A DNA stretch of 54,293 nt from a virus. Below, piece after piece: positions 1 through 7,744 of this stretch (positions are counted from its first letter, which is position 1; every line of letters begins with the position of its first letter). A model generated the notes under the pieces. The model searched no databases. It was not told the origin of the DNA and was given only the letters and a program-made list of their open reading frames with translations. The DNA lies in the IMG/VR virus record IMGVR_UViG_3300009164_000100, positions 1 to 54,293 of that record; one strand, written 5' to 3'. A program made the position numbers and the translations under genes.

Positions 1-3000
1 CAGTTTCTTGCGTTCCGCATCGGTCAGGTTCTTTGTGATTACATGGTGCGCGTCCATCGCCGCTTGAACCCCATCTTCCAATTCTTCGTAGAACACACCT
101 AATCGGTCTGTTATTTGAGTTTCGCTCAAGGTGCTATCCACGCCCATACCCATCATAATCCCTTCTGCTGTGTCCATCTCCTTCGCAAAGCCCTGTGCAA
201 CACCCGCAAGCAGCCGTTGTGCGCCCCGCTCACTGAAATCATGGCCTTCCTTTCCATACTGTTCGGTCGCTGCATTCAACTTGTCGTGTAGCAACTTCAA
301 CTGCGCCCCGGTCAACTCGTCAACATTCACACCCATCTTGGATAGCATAGGTTTGGTGCTTTTCTCGTAATACTCCGCGTATTGCCCGGCGTTCTTCTTC
401 TGCTGTTCCAACAACTCCGCTGCCGATGCGTTCTGCACCTTTGCAGCCGCCTTTGCAGCCTCCTTTGCGGCCTTCGCAGCCAACTCTTCTGAAGTCGGCG
501 TTACAGACGCAATCGCTCCGTCAATCTTCGCAGTCATGCCGTCAATGCCTTTGACGATGCCTCCGCCAACGCTGTCGGGCAGCATACTTGCCAACCACCT
601 AATCTCGCCAAGCCTCATCTTTAGAAACTCACCGAACAGCGTAGCGACACTCAATAGTGCCTTCTTTAGAACACCAAAAATAACTGAACCCAAAGTTCCA
701 CCAATAACTACTACCGCAGCAATTATTCCATCAACGAGGGCCAAACCAATGCCGCCAATGATTTCCAAGATGAAACCAAGCCCGGACCCAATAGCCTTCA
801 CCATGCCCCAAAGACCATTCAGAATGTCTGAAGCAAGAGCACCCCAATCTATTGACTCCGATGCCGTAGAGAAGTTTTCACTACTGAAGATACCCCCGAC
901 GAAGTTCAATGCTGCTTCCGTCAAGTCTAGGTTCTCCATAGCCTCAACAAAGGTTGCACCTAGATTTAGCAGCCATTCCATGCTGTCGCTCACCTTTTGG
1001 CTAAACCCTTCGCCGTCCAACCATTCGAGATTGAAGAAAGACATTGTTGATGCCAACGCATCTCCAACCGAAGCACCAATCCCGTTGGCCTGATCGTACA
1101 ACTCGTTGCCAAACCCTTCGGTTGACATAACCAAGTCGTCCATCCAAGAAGTAGCAGCCTTCTTTGTTTCGGGAGAAGCGTAGGCCGCTCCAACCCCGGC
1201 TACTACCGACCCTACGGCAAGCAAGACAAGACTGCCTCCAATCGCCGTAGCCGCCGCGCCCGTTGCGCCCAACGCTACGCCAATGCCTTGAAGCATACCT
1301 GTCCCTGCCGCCATGCCTGTCGCATACCAACTCGTCGCTGCAAACGCCGTTTCTGCCGTTGCAACCGCAGCAGTTGTTTCTGCCGCAAGTGCCGATGCCG
1401 CAACCGTCGATGCTTGAGCCCCGGCAACCGCAGACGCAGTTGTTGCCGATGCGGTCATTTTAGCGGCTTCTAAGACTAATTCTCTAGCCGTATCCGCTTC
1501 TGACTTTGCAAACTTCAACGCCTTTAGCGCACCTTCATCTCGGCCACCCATAACCGCTTCCTTTACTGCACCACCTACCTTGCCGAATCCCTGCTTTGCA
1601 TAACCAACGCCCTTCTTGCCTACCGTTGTGTCGGCAACGCTGTTGATCATGGCTGCAATCTTGGGAAGTGCGCCCGCAACGAGCGCAACCCCAAGCGGGA
1701 TCGTTATGTATTTCTTGATTTCGGGATCTTCCCACATACCTTGCAGCAAGGTGCCAATCGTCTCTTTGACCGTCTCCCACGCAGTCGTGAAGAAGTTTCC
1801 GAGCGCAATACCAAACTTCGTGGCTCCGCTGTCGTCCACCCCGGCAGTCAACCCTTCACCGCTAAAGAACGCTTTGACGCTCATAGCAACGCCGTGCAGG
1901 AACTCTAGGATCTTGTTGGCGAACCCTTCTCCGTCAAACGCCATAAGCGAGACGGTCAGTTTGTTGATGAACCCCGCTGCCATACCAAGCATTTTGTCTA
2001 TCGCATCCTTCACCTTCTGCGGCAACGCCTCCCAAATCGCAATGAAAGCGATTAGAACGAGGAAGATTGTGGCAGGCCAACCGATGATTGATGCACCAAG
2101 GGCTATCGTTGACAGAACAAGTTGACCCAACGCTTTTGTGAGGCTAGCAAGCGGGCTCAAGATGCCCGTAATAGCGTCCTTCGCTACCGAGAACAGTTTT
2201 AGCACGCCTATGAGCGCACCGAGCGCACCCGCGAGAGCAATCGCCACAGGAACGAATGTATCCTTCAGCGTCTTTAGGATTGTAAACTTTTCGTAGAGGC
2301 TCGCTGCCTTCTTCTGCGCCGCTGCCATTGCCCCTGCGGTGTCGTTCACGCCCTTGTGCAAGTCAAGGAACACGCCTGCCAAGCCAAGTTGTTGCACAGC
2401 CTTCAGTCGCCCGACCAACCCACCTTCCCCGGCTGCTTCACCGACCTTCTTGATCTGCGCCGTCAACGCCTTACCCTCTTGGCGCATCGGGAGCAGGAAT
2501 CCGCTCACGCCAACGCGAGACGCAAGCGCAAACCGCTTCGTTAGCGGCCCCCAAGTCTCATTGGAGGCCAAGTTTTTGACCGCATCTGCTGCACCTTGAT
2601 AGCCCTTGACCTGTTCGGCTGCAAACTGACCCGTGCCTCCGCCAATCGCTCCTAGCGTACTGTCAAACGCATCTTTCGCACGCGACACACCATCTGCGAC
2701 AGTTAGCCCGGAAGCGTATGCCGCCTTGCCAAACTTCTCGAACGCTCCCTTCGCCTTGTCGGTTGCTTCCTCAATCCCGGTCATGTTGGTCTTGAACTCG
2801 TCTGCCTTCTCTTTGGTCAGCAGACCGACCTGCATCTGTGGTGCTAAATCAGCAAACTGCGTGTTCAACCGGGCAAGCGCAGGCTCTCCGTCTTTGCCCA
2901 TTGCAATAAACCGCGCACGGAGCAGCAACAGCACCTTCATGGCTTCGTCGGGAGACTTGCCGATAAACGCATCGGCAACACCAATCCCGGCCTCCTGCGC

Positions 3001-3903
3001 TACTGACTTGAACACTCCGCCAAAATCGCCGCCCAACCCCGCGAGCATACTTTTGATAGCGTTCTGTTCTTCGTTCAGTTTCTTGGCAAATGTTACTGCC
3101 GCTGTCTGCGCCTCTCCCGCGTCACCGCCAAAGGTCTTGTAGATCGTGCCTGCCAACTTCTGCGTGCCAATAACTTGATCTTCAACATACTTTCGCTGCT
3201 CGGCAGCCTTCATGCTAATAAAGTCCGAATTCTTTTGCATCGAGGCTTTGAGGTCATCGAGGGTGGTTTTCATGGTGCCGAAGGCTACCTGACCCAATCC
3301 CCCGGCAAGTGACGAAGCCGTAAACTTGTCCAAGAACGAACCCGCTTCCTCGCCCGTGAAGCCGAACGAACCCGCAAGTCCGTTCAAGTTCTTCATCAAA
3401 TCTTCAGAGGTGATCCCCGTGGCCTCTTCTGCTCGGAGGAAGTCCTTGAGATCAAGGCCACTCTTGTTCAGCCCCTTGCGGAAGTCTCCCGACAACCGAC
3501 TGTATTCCTTCTGCGCTTTCGCAACTTGGTCAATGCCAAGGTTCATGCCGTAGGCGAGCGAAGATGTAGACGCAGTAAACTTGTTGAGGTCTTTACCCAT
3601 CAACCCGGCCTGTGCGCCAATCACGCGAGCAGCCTTCTTGCTCGCTATCATCGTGCTTTCAAGGCCGTTGACTAGGTTGACGCTACCGCCAACCATCTTG
3701 TCCATGCCGTCAGAGATGTGAGACAGCGCAGCGGTGTTGAAGCCGCTGAACATAGCACCAAGCGTAACATTCTTGGCAATGCCTCCAAGTTTCGAGACTT
3801 GGCTCGAAATGTCAGACAGATTCTCTTGCACGGAACCAAAGGCAGACTTCAGCCCCCGATCCTGCGCCCCGAACCCGAATGTAAAGCCAAGCATTGACGG
3901 CAT
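1..3903 (-). CDS. Tape measure protein (3' end cut by window edge)
   Basis: An open frame of 1301 codons without a stop runs off the left edge, so the C-terminus is missing. It starts at ATG 3903, with GAGGAG 7 nt upstream. The protein is Ala/Gly-rich with long amphipathic stretches and at least four hydrophobic segments, for example around 2000-2100, 1640-1700, 1200-1300 and 690-780. This is the typical make-up of phage tape measure proteins, which fill the tail tube, set tail length and help DNA cross the membrane. It lies directly after the frameshifting tail chaperone gene, the canonical tail gene order. No lysozyme or peptidase motif was seen in the visible part. The identification rests on length, composition and context. 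Confidence 0.9.
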   Translation of the reverse strand, partial: MPSMLGFTFGFGAQDRGLKSAFGSVQENLSDISSQVSKLGGIAKNVTLGAMFSGFNTAALSHISDGMDKMVGGSVNLVNGLESTMIASKKAARVIGAQAGLMGKDLNKFTASTSSLAYGMNLGIDQVAKAQKEYSRLSGDFRKGLNKSGLDLKDFLRAEEATGITSEDLMKNLNGLAGSFGFTGEEAGSFLDKFTASSLAGGLGQVAFGTMKTTLDDLKASMQKNSDFISMKAAEQRKYVEDQVIGTQKLAGTIYKTFGGDAGEAQTAAVTFAKKLNEEQNAIKSMLAGLGGDFGGVFKSVAQEAGIGVADAFIGKSPDEAMKVLLLLRARFIAMGKDGEPALARLNTQFADLAPQMQVGLLTKEKADEFKTNMTGIEEATDKAKGAFEKFGKAAYASGLTVADGVSRAKDAFDSTLGAIGGGTGQFAAEQVKGYQGAADAVKNLASNETWGPLTKRFALASRVGVSGFLLPMRQEGKALTAQIKKVGEAAGEGGLVGRLKAVQQLGLAGVFLDLHKGVNDTAGAMAAAQKKAASLYEKFTILKTLKDTFVPVAIALAGALGALIGVLKLFSVAKDAITGILSPLASLTKALGQLVLSTIALGASIIGWPATIFLVLIAFIAIWEALPQKVKDAIDKMLGMAAGFINKLTVSLMAFDGEGFANKILEFLHGVAMSVKAFFSGEGLTAGVDDSGATKFGIALGNFFTTAWETVKETIGTLLQGMWEDPEIKKYITIPLGVALVAGALPKIAAMINSVADTTVGKKGVGYAKQGFGKVGGAVKEAVMGGRDEGALKALKFAKSEADTARELVLEAAKMTASATTASAVAGAQASTVAASALAAETTAAVATAETAFAATSWYATGMAAGTGMLQGIGVALGATGAAATAIGGSLVLLAVGSVVAGVGAAYASPETKKAATSWMDDLVMSTEGFGNELYDQANGIGASVGDALASTMSFFNLEWLDGEGFSQKVSDSMEWLLNLGATFVEAMENLDLTEAALNFVGGIFSSENFSTASESIDWGALASDILNGLWGMVKAIGSGLGFILEIIGGIGLALVDGIIAAVVVIGGTLGSVIFGVLKKALLSVATLFGEFLKMRLGEIRWLASMLPDSVGGGIVKGIDGMTAKIDGAIASVTPTSEELAAKAAKEAAKAAAKVQNASAAELLEQQKKNAGQYAEYYEKSTKPMLSKMGVNVDELTGAQLKLLHDKLNAATEQYGKEGHDFSERGAQRLLAGVAQGFAKEMDTAEGIMMGMGVDSTLSETQITDRLGVFYEELEDGVQAAMDAHHVITKNLTDAERKKL

Positions 3904-3906
3904 AAA

Positions 3907-4868
3907 CTATCTCCTCGACCGTTTCGATCTCGCTTGCGAAACTGCCCGTTCGTTCTCTGCCTGCCGCTTTCGCTCCAACTCGTCCTTCTTCTCAACCAAC
4001 CGCTTCCGGCGTGAGTAGGGTATTTCCATAACCTGTTGTGGTGCAATGTGCCACAACTCACACAGATAAAAGACCTCGCCTTCTAACGCTTCGACTGCCC
4101 CTGCGGGAAGAAAAAACCCGGCTGTGCCACGTCAAGGTCGCCTCGGAAGTCTGCTGCACAAGCAGGGCAAGTGTATTCAACATTGGTGTCGATAAAGCCT
4201 TCCGTTTCCACGAACAGATTGCGCAACTCATTGCGCTCACGGCTCCGAAGCCCCTTCAACAAAGTCATAGCAGAAGGAAGGCTCGTCATTCGGTTCAACA
4301 CCGTGTCGCCAATCGCATCTACACGCGAAAGCAACGCAAGCGTGAGCAGGTCATTGTCAGTCTGTGGACGCTTCCGAAGGTTCTGAAGCCAATCCTCGTC
4401 CTGCCCGACCATGATGTGCCATTGCACCACAAGACCCGTCGAAAGGGTCGTCGTGATTCTGCGCTTCATCGGGTCTGCTACGCGGCGCGTCTCAAGGTCG
4501 GCAAGGCTGATCGTAATGCTGCTCTCTTTGCTGCAAGACGGACACTTGATCTTCGTGTCGTAGTCGTCGCCAAGAGAAGCCCGGCGGATAGCAACGAGCA
4601 ACAGCATACGGTCAGTCGCCGTCAAGCCGTCAACCGCACGCGAGATCACACCCTTGTCCGTTGCTTCGCCAATACTTTCAAGGCAGTTTGTGATCACTCG
4701 GTTCAGACGCGGCAAAACAGGCCCCTTGCCCGCAAGCAAGTCCTCTTCCACGCCTGTCATCTCCCGGACCACGAACGATTGGTGCAATTGATTGCGTTCG
4801 TCCAACCATCCACAGGTCAACTCGCCCGACACCACTCCGCTTCTCGGCTCAACGATTTCCATGTTCAT
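3907..4868 (-). CDS. Tail assembly chaperone, long form made by -1 frameshift
   Basis: Reading shifts by -1 at T TTT TTC (4116-4110) and continues in a 67-codon extension to TAG at 3907-3909, giving about 320 aa. The extension reads LCELWHIAPQQVMEIPYSR followed by a basic, strongly charged helix rich in RRK, EKK and ERKR. This is the kind of tail seen in GT-type chaperone extensions, which bind the tape measure. The extension has no good start of its own, ends 3 nt before the tape measure ATG and contains the tape measure RBS. Tail chaperone frameshifts at this position are well established in lambda-like and other long-tailed phages. The fusion itself is inferred from sequence. Confidence 0.8.
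4083..4868 (-). CDS. Tail assembly chaperone / T4 gp26-like baseplate hub assembly protein, short (zero-frame) form
   Basis: The 261-aa product starts at ATG 4868, with GGAGG 5 nt upstream; an in-frame ATG at 4880 overlaps that Shine-Dalgarno (SD) sequence and is less likely. It carries two CxxC pairs (CPSC near the middle, CPAC near the C-terminus), which suggest a zinc-binding fold like that in T4 gp26/gp51-type baseplate hub assembly proteins. It sits immediately upstream of the tape measure gene. Near its 3' end is a TTTTTTC slippery heptamer that would produce a longer form. Its start overlaps the end of the ribbon-helix-helix gene by 20 nt. Assignment to the gp26-like family is inference; the chaperone role follows from position and the frameshift. 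Confidence 0.75.
   Translation of the reverse strand: MNMEIVEPRSGVVSGELTCGWLDERNQLHQSFVVREMTGVEEDLLAGKGPVLPRLNRVITNCLESIGEATDKGVISRAVDGLTATDRMLLLVAIRRASLGDDYDTKIKCPSCSKESSITISLADLETRRVADPMKRRITTTLSTGLVVQWHIMVGQDEDWLQNLRKRPQTDNDLLTLALLSRVDAIGDTVLNRMTSLPSAMTLLKGLRSRERNELRNLFVETEGFIDTNVEYTCPACAADFRGDLDVAQPGFFFPQGQSKR
4110..4116 (-). other. -1 ribosomal frameshift slippery site TTTTTTC
   Basis: On the minus strand the zero-frame codons are GGT TTT TTC. The heptamer T TTT TTC fits X XXY YYZ, so both tRNAs can re-pair after a -1 slip. The -1 frame is then open for 67 codons up to the tape measure gene. Confidence 0.8.
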
Positions 4869-5013
4869 TCCGACCTCCATTCGCCTGACGGCGGTTCGAT
4901 AAGTAGTCCACGATCAACTGCCGCATAATGTCGGACACAGGGCGACCTTGCGCCTCAGCCTCACGCCGAAGTTCGTCTGCAACCTCTCGCTTTAGGTCGA
5001 AGTTTACGCGCAC
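4849..5013 (-). CDS. Ribbon-helix-helix DNA-binding protein (Arc/CopG type)
   Basis: A 54-aa gene starts at GTG 5013, with GGAGG 5 nt upstream. The N-terminal half is a textbook ribbon-helix-helix: the strand VRVNFDLKREVADELRREA leads into a helix, a GRPVSD turn and a second helix IMRQLIVDYL. Such proteins dimerise and bind operators as transcriptional repressors. A perfect 7-bp inverted repeat lies just upstream of its RBS and could be its own operator. It overlaps the start of the tail chaperone gene by 20 nt, so the two are probably co-transcribed and the regulator may tune late tail expression. The fold is seen in the sequence; the target is inferred. Confidence 0.75.
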   Translation of the reverse strand: MRVNFDLKREVADELRREAEAQGRPVSDIMRQLIVDYLSNRRQANGGRNEHGNR

Positions 5014-5023
5014 ACCTGCCTCC

Positions 5024-5042
5024 GTGAGTAGGACTTACTCAC
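5024..5042. promoter_or_regulatory. Inverted repeat, putative operator of the RHH gene
   Basis: Perfect 7-bp arms GTGAGTA / TACTCAC are separated by GGACT. They lie just upstream of the RHH gene's GGAGG and about 8 bp downstream of a weak TTGACT -35-like box at 5050-5055, so the repeat covers the expected -10 region. It may be an autoregulatory operator or a leader hairpin. Confidence 0.5.
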
Positions 5043-5081
5043 ACCGGGCAGTCAATGCAAGCGAATGTCGCCACGTCCTAC

Positions 5082-5510
5082 CTACTTGGCAACAGCCGCC
5101 AACCACCCATCGTTGGCATACCCTCTAGCAGCCCCAATGTCGTCGCAGATCGCGTGGAAACAGTAGGCGAACGACTCTTGGTAGTCGTCCTGCAAGGCCC
5201 GATTCTGACCGAGGCTAGGGTCGGCCATCACAGCCGCGTACTCGGCCTCACCGAGGCCTACAATGTGGGTGATAAGGTCGTCGAAGGAATCCCCGCCAAG
5301 GCAATCCACAACATCGTCTAGCCGCTCGTAGAGCGCGTTCACTTTGCCCCGGAAGGCCGCCTCTAGAGAGATCTTGATCTCGATAGCCTGCTGCGGCTCA
5401 TAGGCCGCGTCAATCCGCGCCTTCAGGTCTAGCCCGATGCGCTTGTAGTCGTGGCCGTTGCGCATCCACCCCATGTCGTCAACCGCCTTCCAAAAGTCTT
5501 GATCGTTCAT
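5082..5510 (-). CDS. Hypothetical protein resembling DUF4240
   Basis: A 142-aa protein starts at ATG 5510, with GGAGG 5 nt upstream; an in-frame TTG at 5531 would place the SD inside the gene and is rejected. The N-terminus MNDQDFWKAVDDM, the following helical region with an FDDLITHIVGLGEAEYAAVM segment and the DPSLG motif recall DUF4240 proteins of bacteria. Their biochemical role is unknown. It has its own promoter (5557-5584) and a leader stem-loop, as is usual for small accessory genes here. Family assignment is by eye and moderate. Confidence 0.7.
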   Translation of the reverse strand: MNDQDFWKAVDDMGWMRNGHDYKRIGLDLKARIDAAYEPQQAIEIKISLEAAFRGKVNALYERLDDVVDCLGGDSFDDLITHIVGLGEAEYAAVMADPSLGQNRALQDDYQESFAYCFHAICDDIGAARGYANDGWLAAVAK

Positions 5511-5526
5511 CTCATCCTCCAACTTT

Positions 5527-5545
5527 CGCAACGCCTATCGCTGCG
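5527..5545 (-). promoter_or_regulatory. Leader stem-loop upstream of the DUF4240-like gene
   Basis: Arms CGCAACG / CGCTGCG (one G-U pair) with a 5-nt loop lie between the promoter and the GGAGG of the gene starting at 5510. Confidence 0.45.
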
Positions 5546-5556
5546 ACTATGTGAAG

Positions 5557-5584
5557 ATACTAGCAGGACTTCCTGCCCTGTCAA
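5557..5584 (-). promoter_or_regulatory. Sigma70-like extended -10 promoter
   Basis: TTGACA (5584-5579), 16-bp spacer, TAGTAT (5562-5557) preceded by TGC. The spacer holds a perfect inverted repeat GCAGGA/TCCTGC. It drives the gene starting at 5510. Confidence 0.8.
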
Positions 5585-5636
5585 GGACTTTTGTTCACCC
5601 CGCCCGTGCAATCGGTTGCACCAAAGGGCCGGGAGG

Positions 5637-5849
5637 CTACTTGTCCCGCTTCTTCAGCATCTCTTTCCAACGCTCGTTCGGAGACAGCGCGTTGTATCTG
5701 CCGTTGTCCTCAGCCTCCGCAATCGCTTCACGCAGGTCGGCAATCAGCATCTTGGCCTCTGCAACCGTGAGGTTGCCGCCCGTGTTCGCAGGCAGCGTTA
5801 CCGCAATAGGCCGCTTCTCGTTGTCGTCGTTTGCGTATGCGTATGCCAT
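5637..5849 (-). CDS. Small hypothetical protein
   Basis: A 70-aa, highly charged protein (MAYAYANDDNEKRP...) with a predicted amphipathic helix TVAEAKMLIADLREAIAEAE. No known family was recognised. No SD precedes ATG 5849, and the only clear promoter has its -10 at 5859-5864, so the transcript would start only a few nucleotides before the ATG, suggesting leaderless or near-leaderless translation. No other ATG lies before residue 34. Confidence 0.65.
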   Translation of the reverse strand: MAYAYANDDNEKRPIAVTLPANTGGNLTVAEAKMLIADLREAIAEAEDNGRYNALSPNERWKEMLKKRDK

Positions 5850-5858
5850 GTTGCTGTC

Positions 5859-5887
5859 GTTATGGCAGGTCTATCCCTGCCTGTAAA
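5859..5887 (-). promoter_or_regulatory. Promoter with palindromic spacer
   Basis: TTTACA (5887-5882), 17-bp spacer, CATAAC (5864-5859). A perfect inverted repeat GGCAGG-6-CCTGCC (5864-5881) fills the spacer, suggesting an operator between the two promoter boxes. Confidence 0.6.
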
Positions 5888-5890
5888 GTA

Positions 5891-6184
5891 TTATTCGCAG
5901 CGACCGCAAGCGCAGCCTGCCGATTCATCCACCCACCACTCGGCCCCACAAGCGGGTTCCCAATAACTGCCGGGGGATCCTTCCTCGACCGCTACGCCGA
6001 CCGCGTAGAACCAACCCTCCGCGTCACGGACGATCAGACGATGTTCGTGGTTCCAAGTCGGCCCGAAACAGATCGGTTCAACGCAGCCCAACCCCGCACA
6101 CTCATCTACGAAGTGGAAGAAGTCTGCCCACGGATCTCCGTCCGAAACATAGTCTCCAATCTCTTCGATCCAAACCTGTGCCAT
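5891..6184 (-). CDS. Hypothetical protein with Cys-rich C-terminus
   Basis: A 97-aa acidic protein begins MAQVWIEEIGDYVSDGD; ATG 6184 has GAAGGAGG 5 nt upstream. It is rich in Trp and Cys (CAGLGC, PICFG, PACGAEWW) and ends in a CACGRC motif, so a small metal-binding protein is possible. No family was recognised. It has its own promoter (6230-6257) and a perfect 6-bp leader hairpin just before the RBS. Confidence 0.75.
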   Translation of the reverse strand: MAQVWIEEIGDYVSDGDPWADFFHFVDECAGLGCVEPICFGPTWNHEHRLIVRDAEGWFYAVGVAVEEGSPGSYWEPACGAEWWVDESAGCACGRCE

Positions 6185-6197
6185 AGCAACCTCCTTC

Positions 6198-6214
6198 GGA
6201 ACACCCGCTGTTCC
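6198..6214 (-). promoter_or_regulatory. Leader stem-loop
   Basis: A perfect 6-bp hairpin GGAACA-5-TGTTCC lies between the promoter at 6230-6257 and the GAAGGAGG of the gene starting at 6184. Confidence 0.55.
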
Positions 6215-6229
6215 TTTCAATGAAGATCT

Positions 6230-6257
6230 GTTCTAGCAGATTCACAAAGCGTGTCAA
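6230..6257 (-). promoter_or_regulatory. Sigma70-like extended -10 promoter
   Basis: TTGACA (6257-6252), 16-bp spacer ending in CTGC, TAGAAC (6235-6230). It lies downstream of the tRNA gene and drives the gene starting at 6184. Confidence 0.8.
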
Positions 6258-6282
6258 GTACCCCCACGATCTTTCGTCTAAG

Positions 6283-6366
6283 TGCCGAAGGCGGGAATCG
6301 AACCCGCACGCCCTTTCAGGCAACGGATTTTGAGTCCGTCGCGTCTGCCTATTCCACCACTTCGGC
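6283..6366 (-). tRNA. tRNA-Leu, anticodon CAA
   Basis: The 84-nt sequence folds as a class II tRNA. The acceptor is GCCGAAG paired with CTTCGGC, with discriminator A. The anticodon arm is ACGGA-CTCAAAA-TCCGT with CAA at positions 34-36, the variable arm is long and the T-arm contains GGTTCGATTCC. It decodes UUG. The 3' CCA is not encoded (ACTT follows), so the host must add it. It starts 2 nt after the stop of the 103-aa gene and is probably processed from the thyX transcript. Confidence 0.92.
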
Positions 6367-6368
6367 TT

Positions 6369-6680
6369 CTAATGCTTGCTTGCCTTTCGCTCGTCGGCCA
6401 TTCTGCCCGTGTGAGGATCGTAGTTTTTCCACGGCTCCAACCTCGACAGGTCCACAGTTGCTTCCCATTCCGTCAACACCGGGAGCGGCGACCCGGCCAT
6501 AAACGGAGACAGCCACCGACCTTGCACCACAATCAAACGCCGCATTGCGATTGCCTCGGCGCAATACTTCTTTGGTTGCCGCTTCATCCCTTCGCGCTCC
6601 AACTTGGACGGCGAACGTTGCAAATGGTGCATCGGGGTCGTCTTTGTGCTGACCCGCTTCTTAGGCTCGTTATTCTTCAT
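6369..6680 (-). CDS. Basic hypothetical protein downstream of thyX
   Basis: A 103-aa basic protein. ATG 6680 lies inside the end of thyX, so the two overlap by 11 nt and are probably translationally coupled, since there is no clear SD. The N-terminal third is Lys/Arg-rich (KKRVSTKTTP); the remainder includes QPKKYCAEAIAMRRLIVVQG and an aromatic segment SRLEPWKNYDPHTGR. No family was recognised. The stop codon lies 2 nt before the tRNA-Leu gene. Confidence 0.6.
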   Translation of the reverse strand: MKNNEPKKRVSTKTTPMHHLQRSPSKLEREGMKRQPKKYCAEAIAMRRLIVVQGRWLSPFMAGSPLPVLTEWEATVDLSRLEPWKNYDPHTGRMADERKASKH

Positions 6681-7548
6681 CAATGTCTACACCCAACATC
6701 TCCGCGAACTCTCGAACCTCGCGCCGGCCTGCGTCCATTGACTTGAACACATCGACCATAGCCTTGCGGTCGGATTGGCTTATGGTGCGAAGAACCGCCG
6801 TCCACATACCGCTAGACAAGCCCGGAGCCTCCACCCAATAGTCTTGGTAGGCTTCCATTGTGTGCGGCGCGAGAGCGGTCAGCACCGAGCCAATCGCCAC
6901 CCCGTAGAGCGCGATCTCGACCTGCGCGTGCTTGTGCGTCCGAAGATGCAGGAACTTGAGCAGGTTCAGAAGGTCTACCTTCCAATAGAACTCTGTGTAG
7001 GTCGCCACGGGCAAGATCGTCCGGGCCAACTCACGCGCCAAGTCCTTGCCGAGCAAGTGGTGGTACTCCGCGTGCGTCTGCGCCATGTTGGAGCGCATAG
7101 CGAACAGAATGTCGTTCGCCTCTGCGCAATCGAATGCACCATCACGGCCTTGGTTGTTCAGCAGCGATTGGTGTTGAACATAGTGATCCTCGGCCACATA
7201 GAACTCCTCCGAGAGAACCGAGTAGCGAGCCGACACCTCGTTGAACGAACCCGTCCGATGCCGCACCCACTGACGCGCCACGAAGATAGGACACTTCACA
7301 TGGAAGGTGAACTCCGCCATCTCAAACGGAGTAGTGTGCCGATGCCGCATAAGGTAGCGGATCAGATTGCGGTCGTCGCTGACCGTCTTGGTGCCTTTGC
7401 CGTAGGAAACGCGAGCAGCCCGGACAATCGCGTTGTCCACAGTCTCGCCTTCCGCAACATTGCGGGGCATACAGTCAACGAACCGAATGAACCCCTTGTC
7501 CAACACAGGCATAGAGTGCGTCCACCCTTCAAGCAAGTCAACAGCCAT
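6670..7548 (-). CDS. thyX: Flavin-dependent thymidylate synthase
   Basis: This 292-aa ThyX converts dUMP to dTMP using methylene-tetrahydrofolate, FAD and NADPH. The signature RHRX7S is intact (R96, H97, R98 ... S106, in RHRTGSFNEVS). Other ThyX-typical segments are RHRHTTPFE at residues 68-76, which contacts flavin, and LLNLLKFLHLRTHKHAQVEI toward the C-terminus. ATG 7548 has GGAGG 4 nt upstream, and this SD overlaps the stop of the small membrane protein gene ahead. Phage ThyX supplies dTMP for replication. The operon appears to be small TM protein, thyX, basic protein, tRNA-Leu. Confidence 0.96.
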   Translation of the reverse strand: MAVDLLEGWTHSMPVLDKGFIRFVDCMPRNVAEGETVDNAIVRAARVSYGKGTKTVSDDRNLIRYLMRHRHTTPFEMAEFTFHVKCPIFVARQWVRHRTGSFNEVSARYSVLSEEFYVAEDHYVQHQSLLNNQGRDGAFDCAEANDILFAMRSNMAQTHAEYHHLLGKDLARELARTILPVATYTEFYWKVDLLNLLKFLHLRTHKHAQVEIALYGVAIGSVLTALAPHTMEAYQDYWVEAPGLSSGMWTAVLRTISQSDRKAMVDVFKSMDAGRREVREFAEMLGVDIDEE

Positions 7549-7556
7549 GCAACCTC

Positions 7557-7718
7557 CTACTTGTCTTTATTCTTGCGGCCAAAGTCGGCCTTCCACATCA
7601 AAATAGCCGTGTAGGTGAACAGGCCCACCATGAGCAACAACATCAGAGCATCCCCCGGCACCTTCTTGCTCGGCGGAACGATCTGAACCCCTGCTAACGC
7701 ATAACAGTATGACTGCAT
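7557..7718 (-). CDS. Small single-pass membrane protein
   Basis: A 53-aa gene starts at ATG 7718 with GGAGG 5 nt upstream. A hydrophobic segment GDALMLLLMVGLFTYTAIL (about residues 24-42) is followed by a basic tail KADFGRKNKDK, suggesting an N-out/C-in or signal-anchor topology. The stop overlaps the RBS region of thyX, so the two form an operon. The promoter is at 7745-7773, with a copy of the dispersed palindrome directly after the -10. No family was recognised; a small lysis-timing or envelope function is possible but unsupported. Confidence 0.75.
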   Translation of the reverse strand: MQSYCYALAGVQIVPPSKKVPGDALMLLLMVGLFTYTAILMWKADFGRKNKDK

Positions 7719-7744
7719 CACAACCTCCAAACGCAACCGATTGC

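Noticed and set aside
3849-4061. 70-codon minus-strand frame between chaperone and tape measure
   Set aside because: It lies in the third frame, without SD, overlapping the -1 frame extension that fits known chaperone organisation.
4038-4928. 296-codon plus-strand open frame opposite the tail chaperone
   Set aside because: It is antisense to a gene with a good RBS, conserved motifs and context, has no SD, and its composition is that of a reverse-strand shadow.
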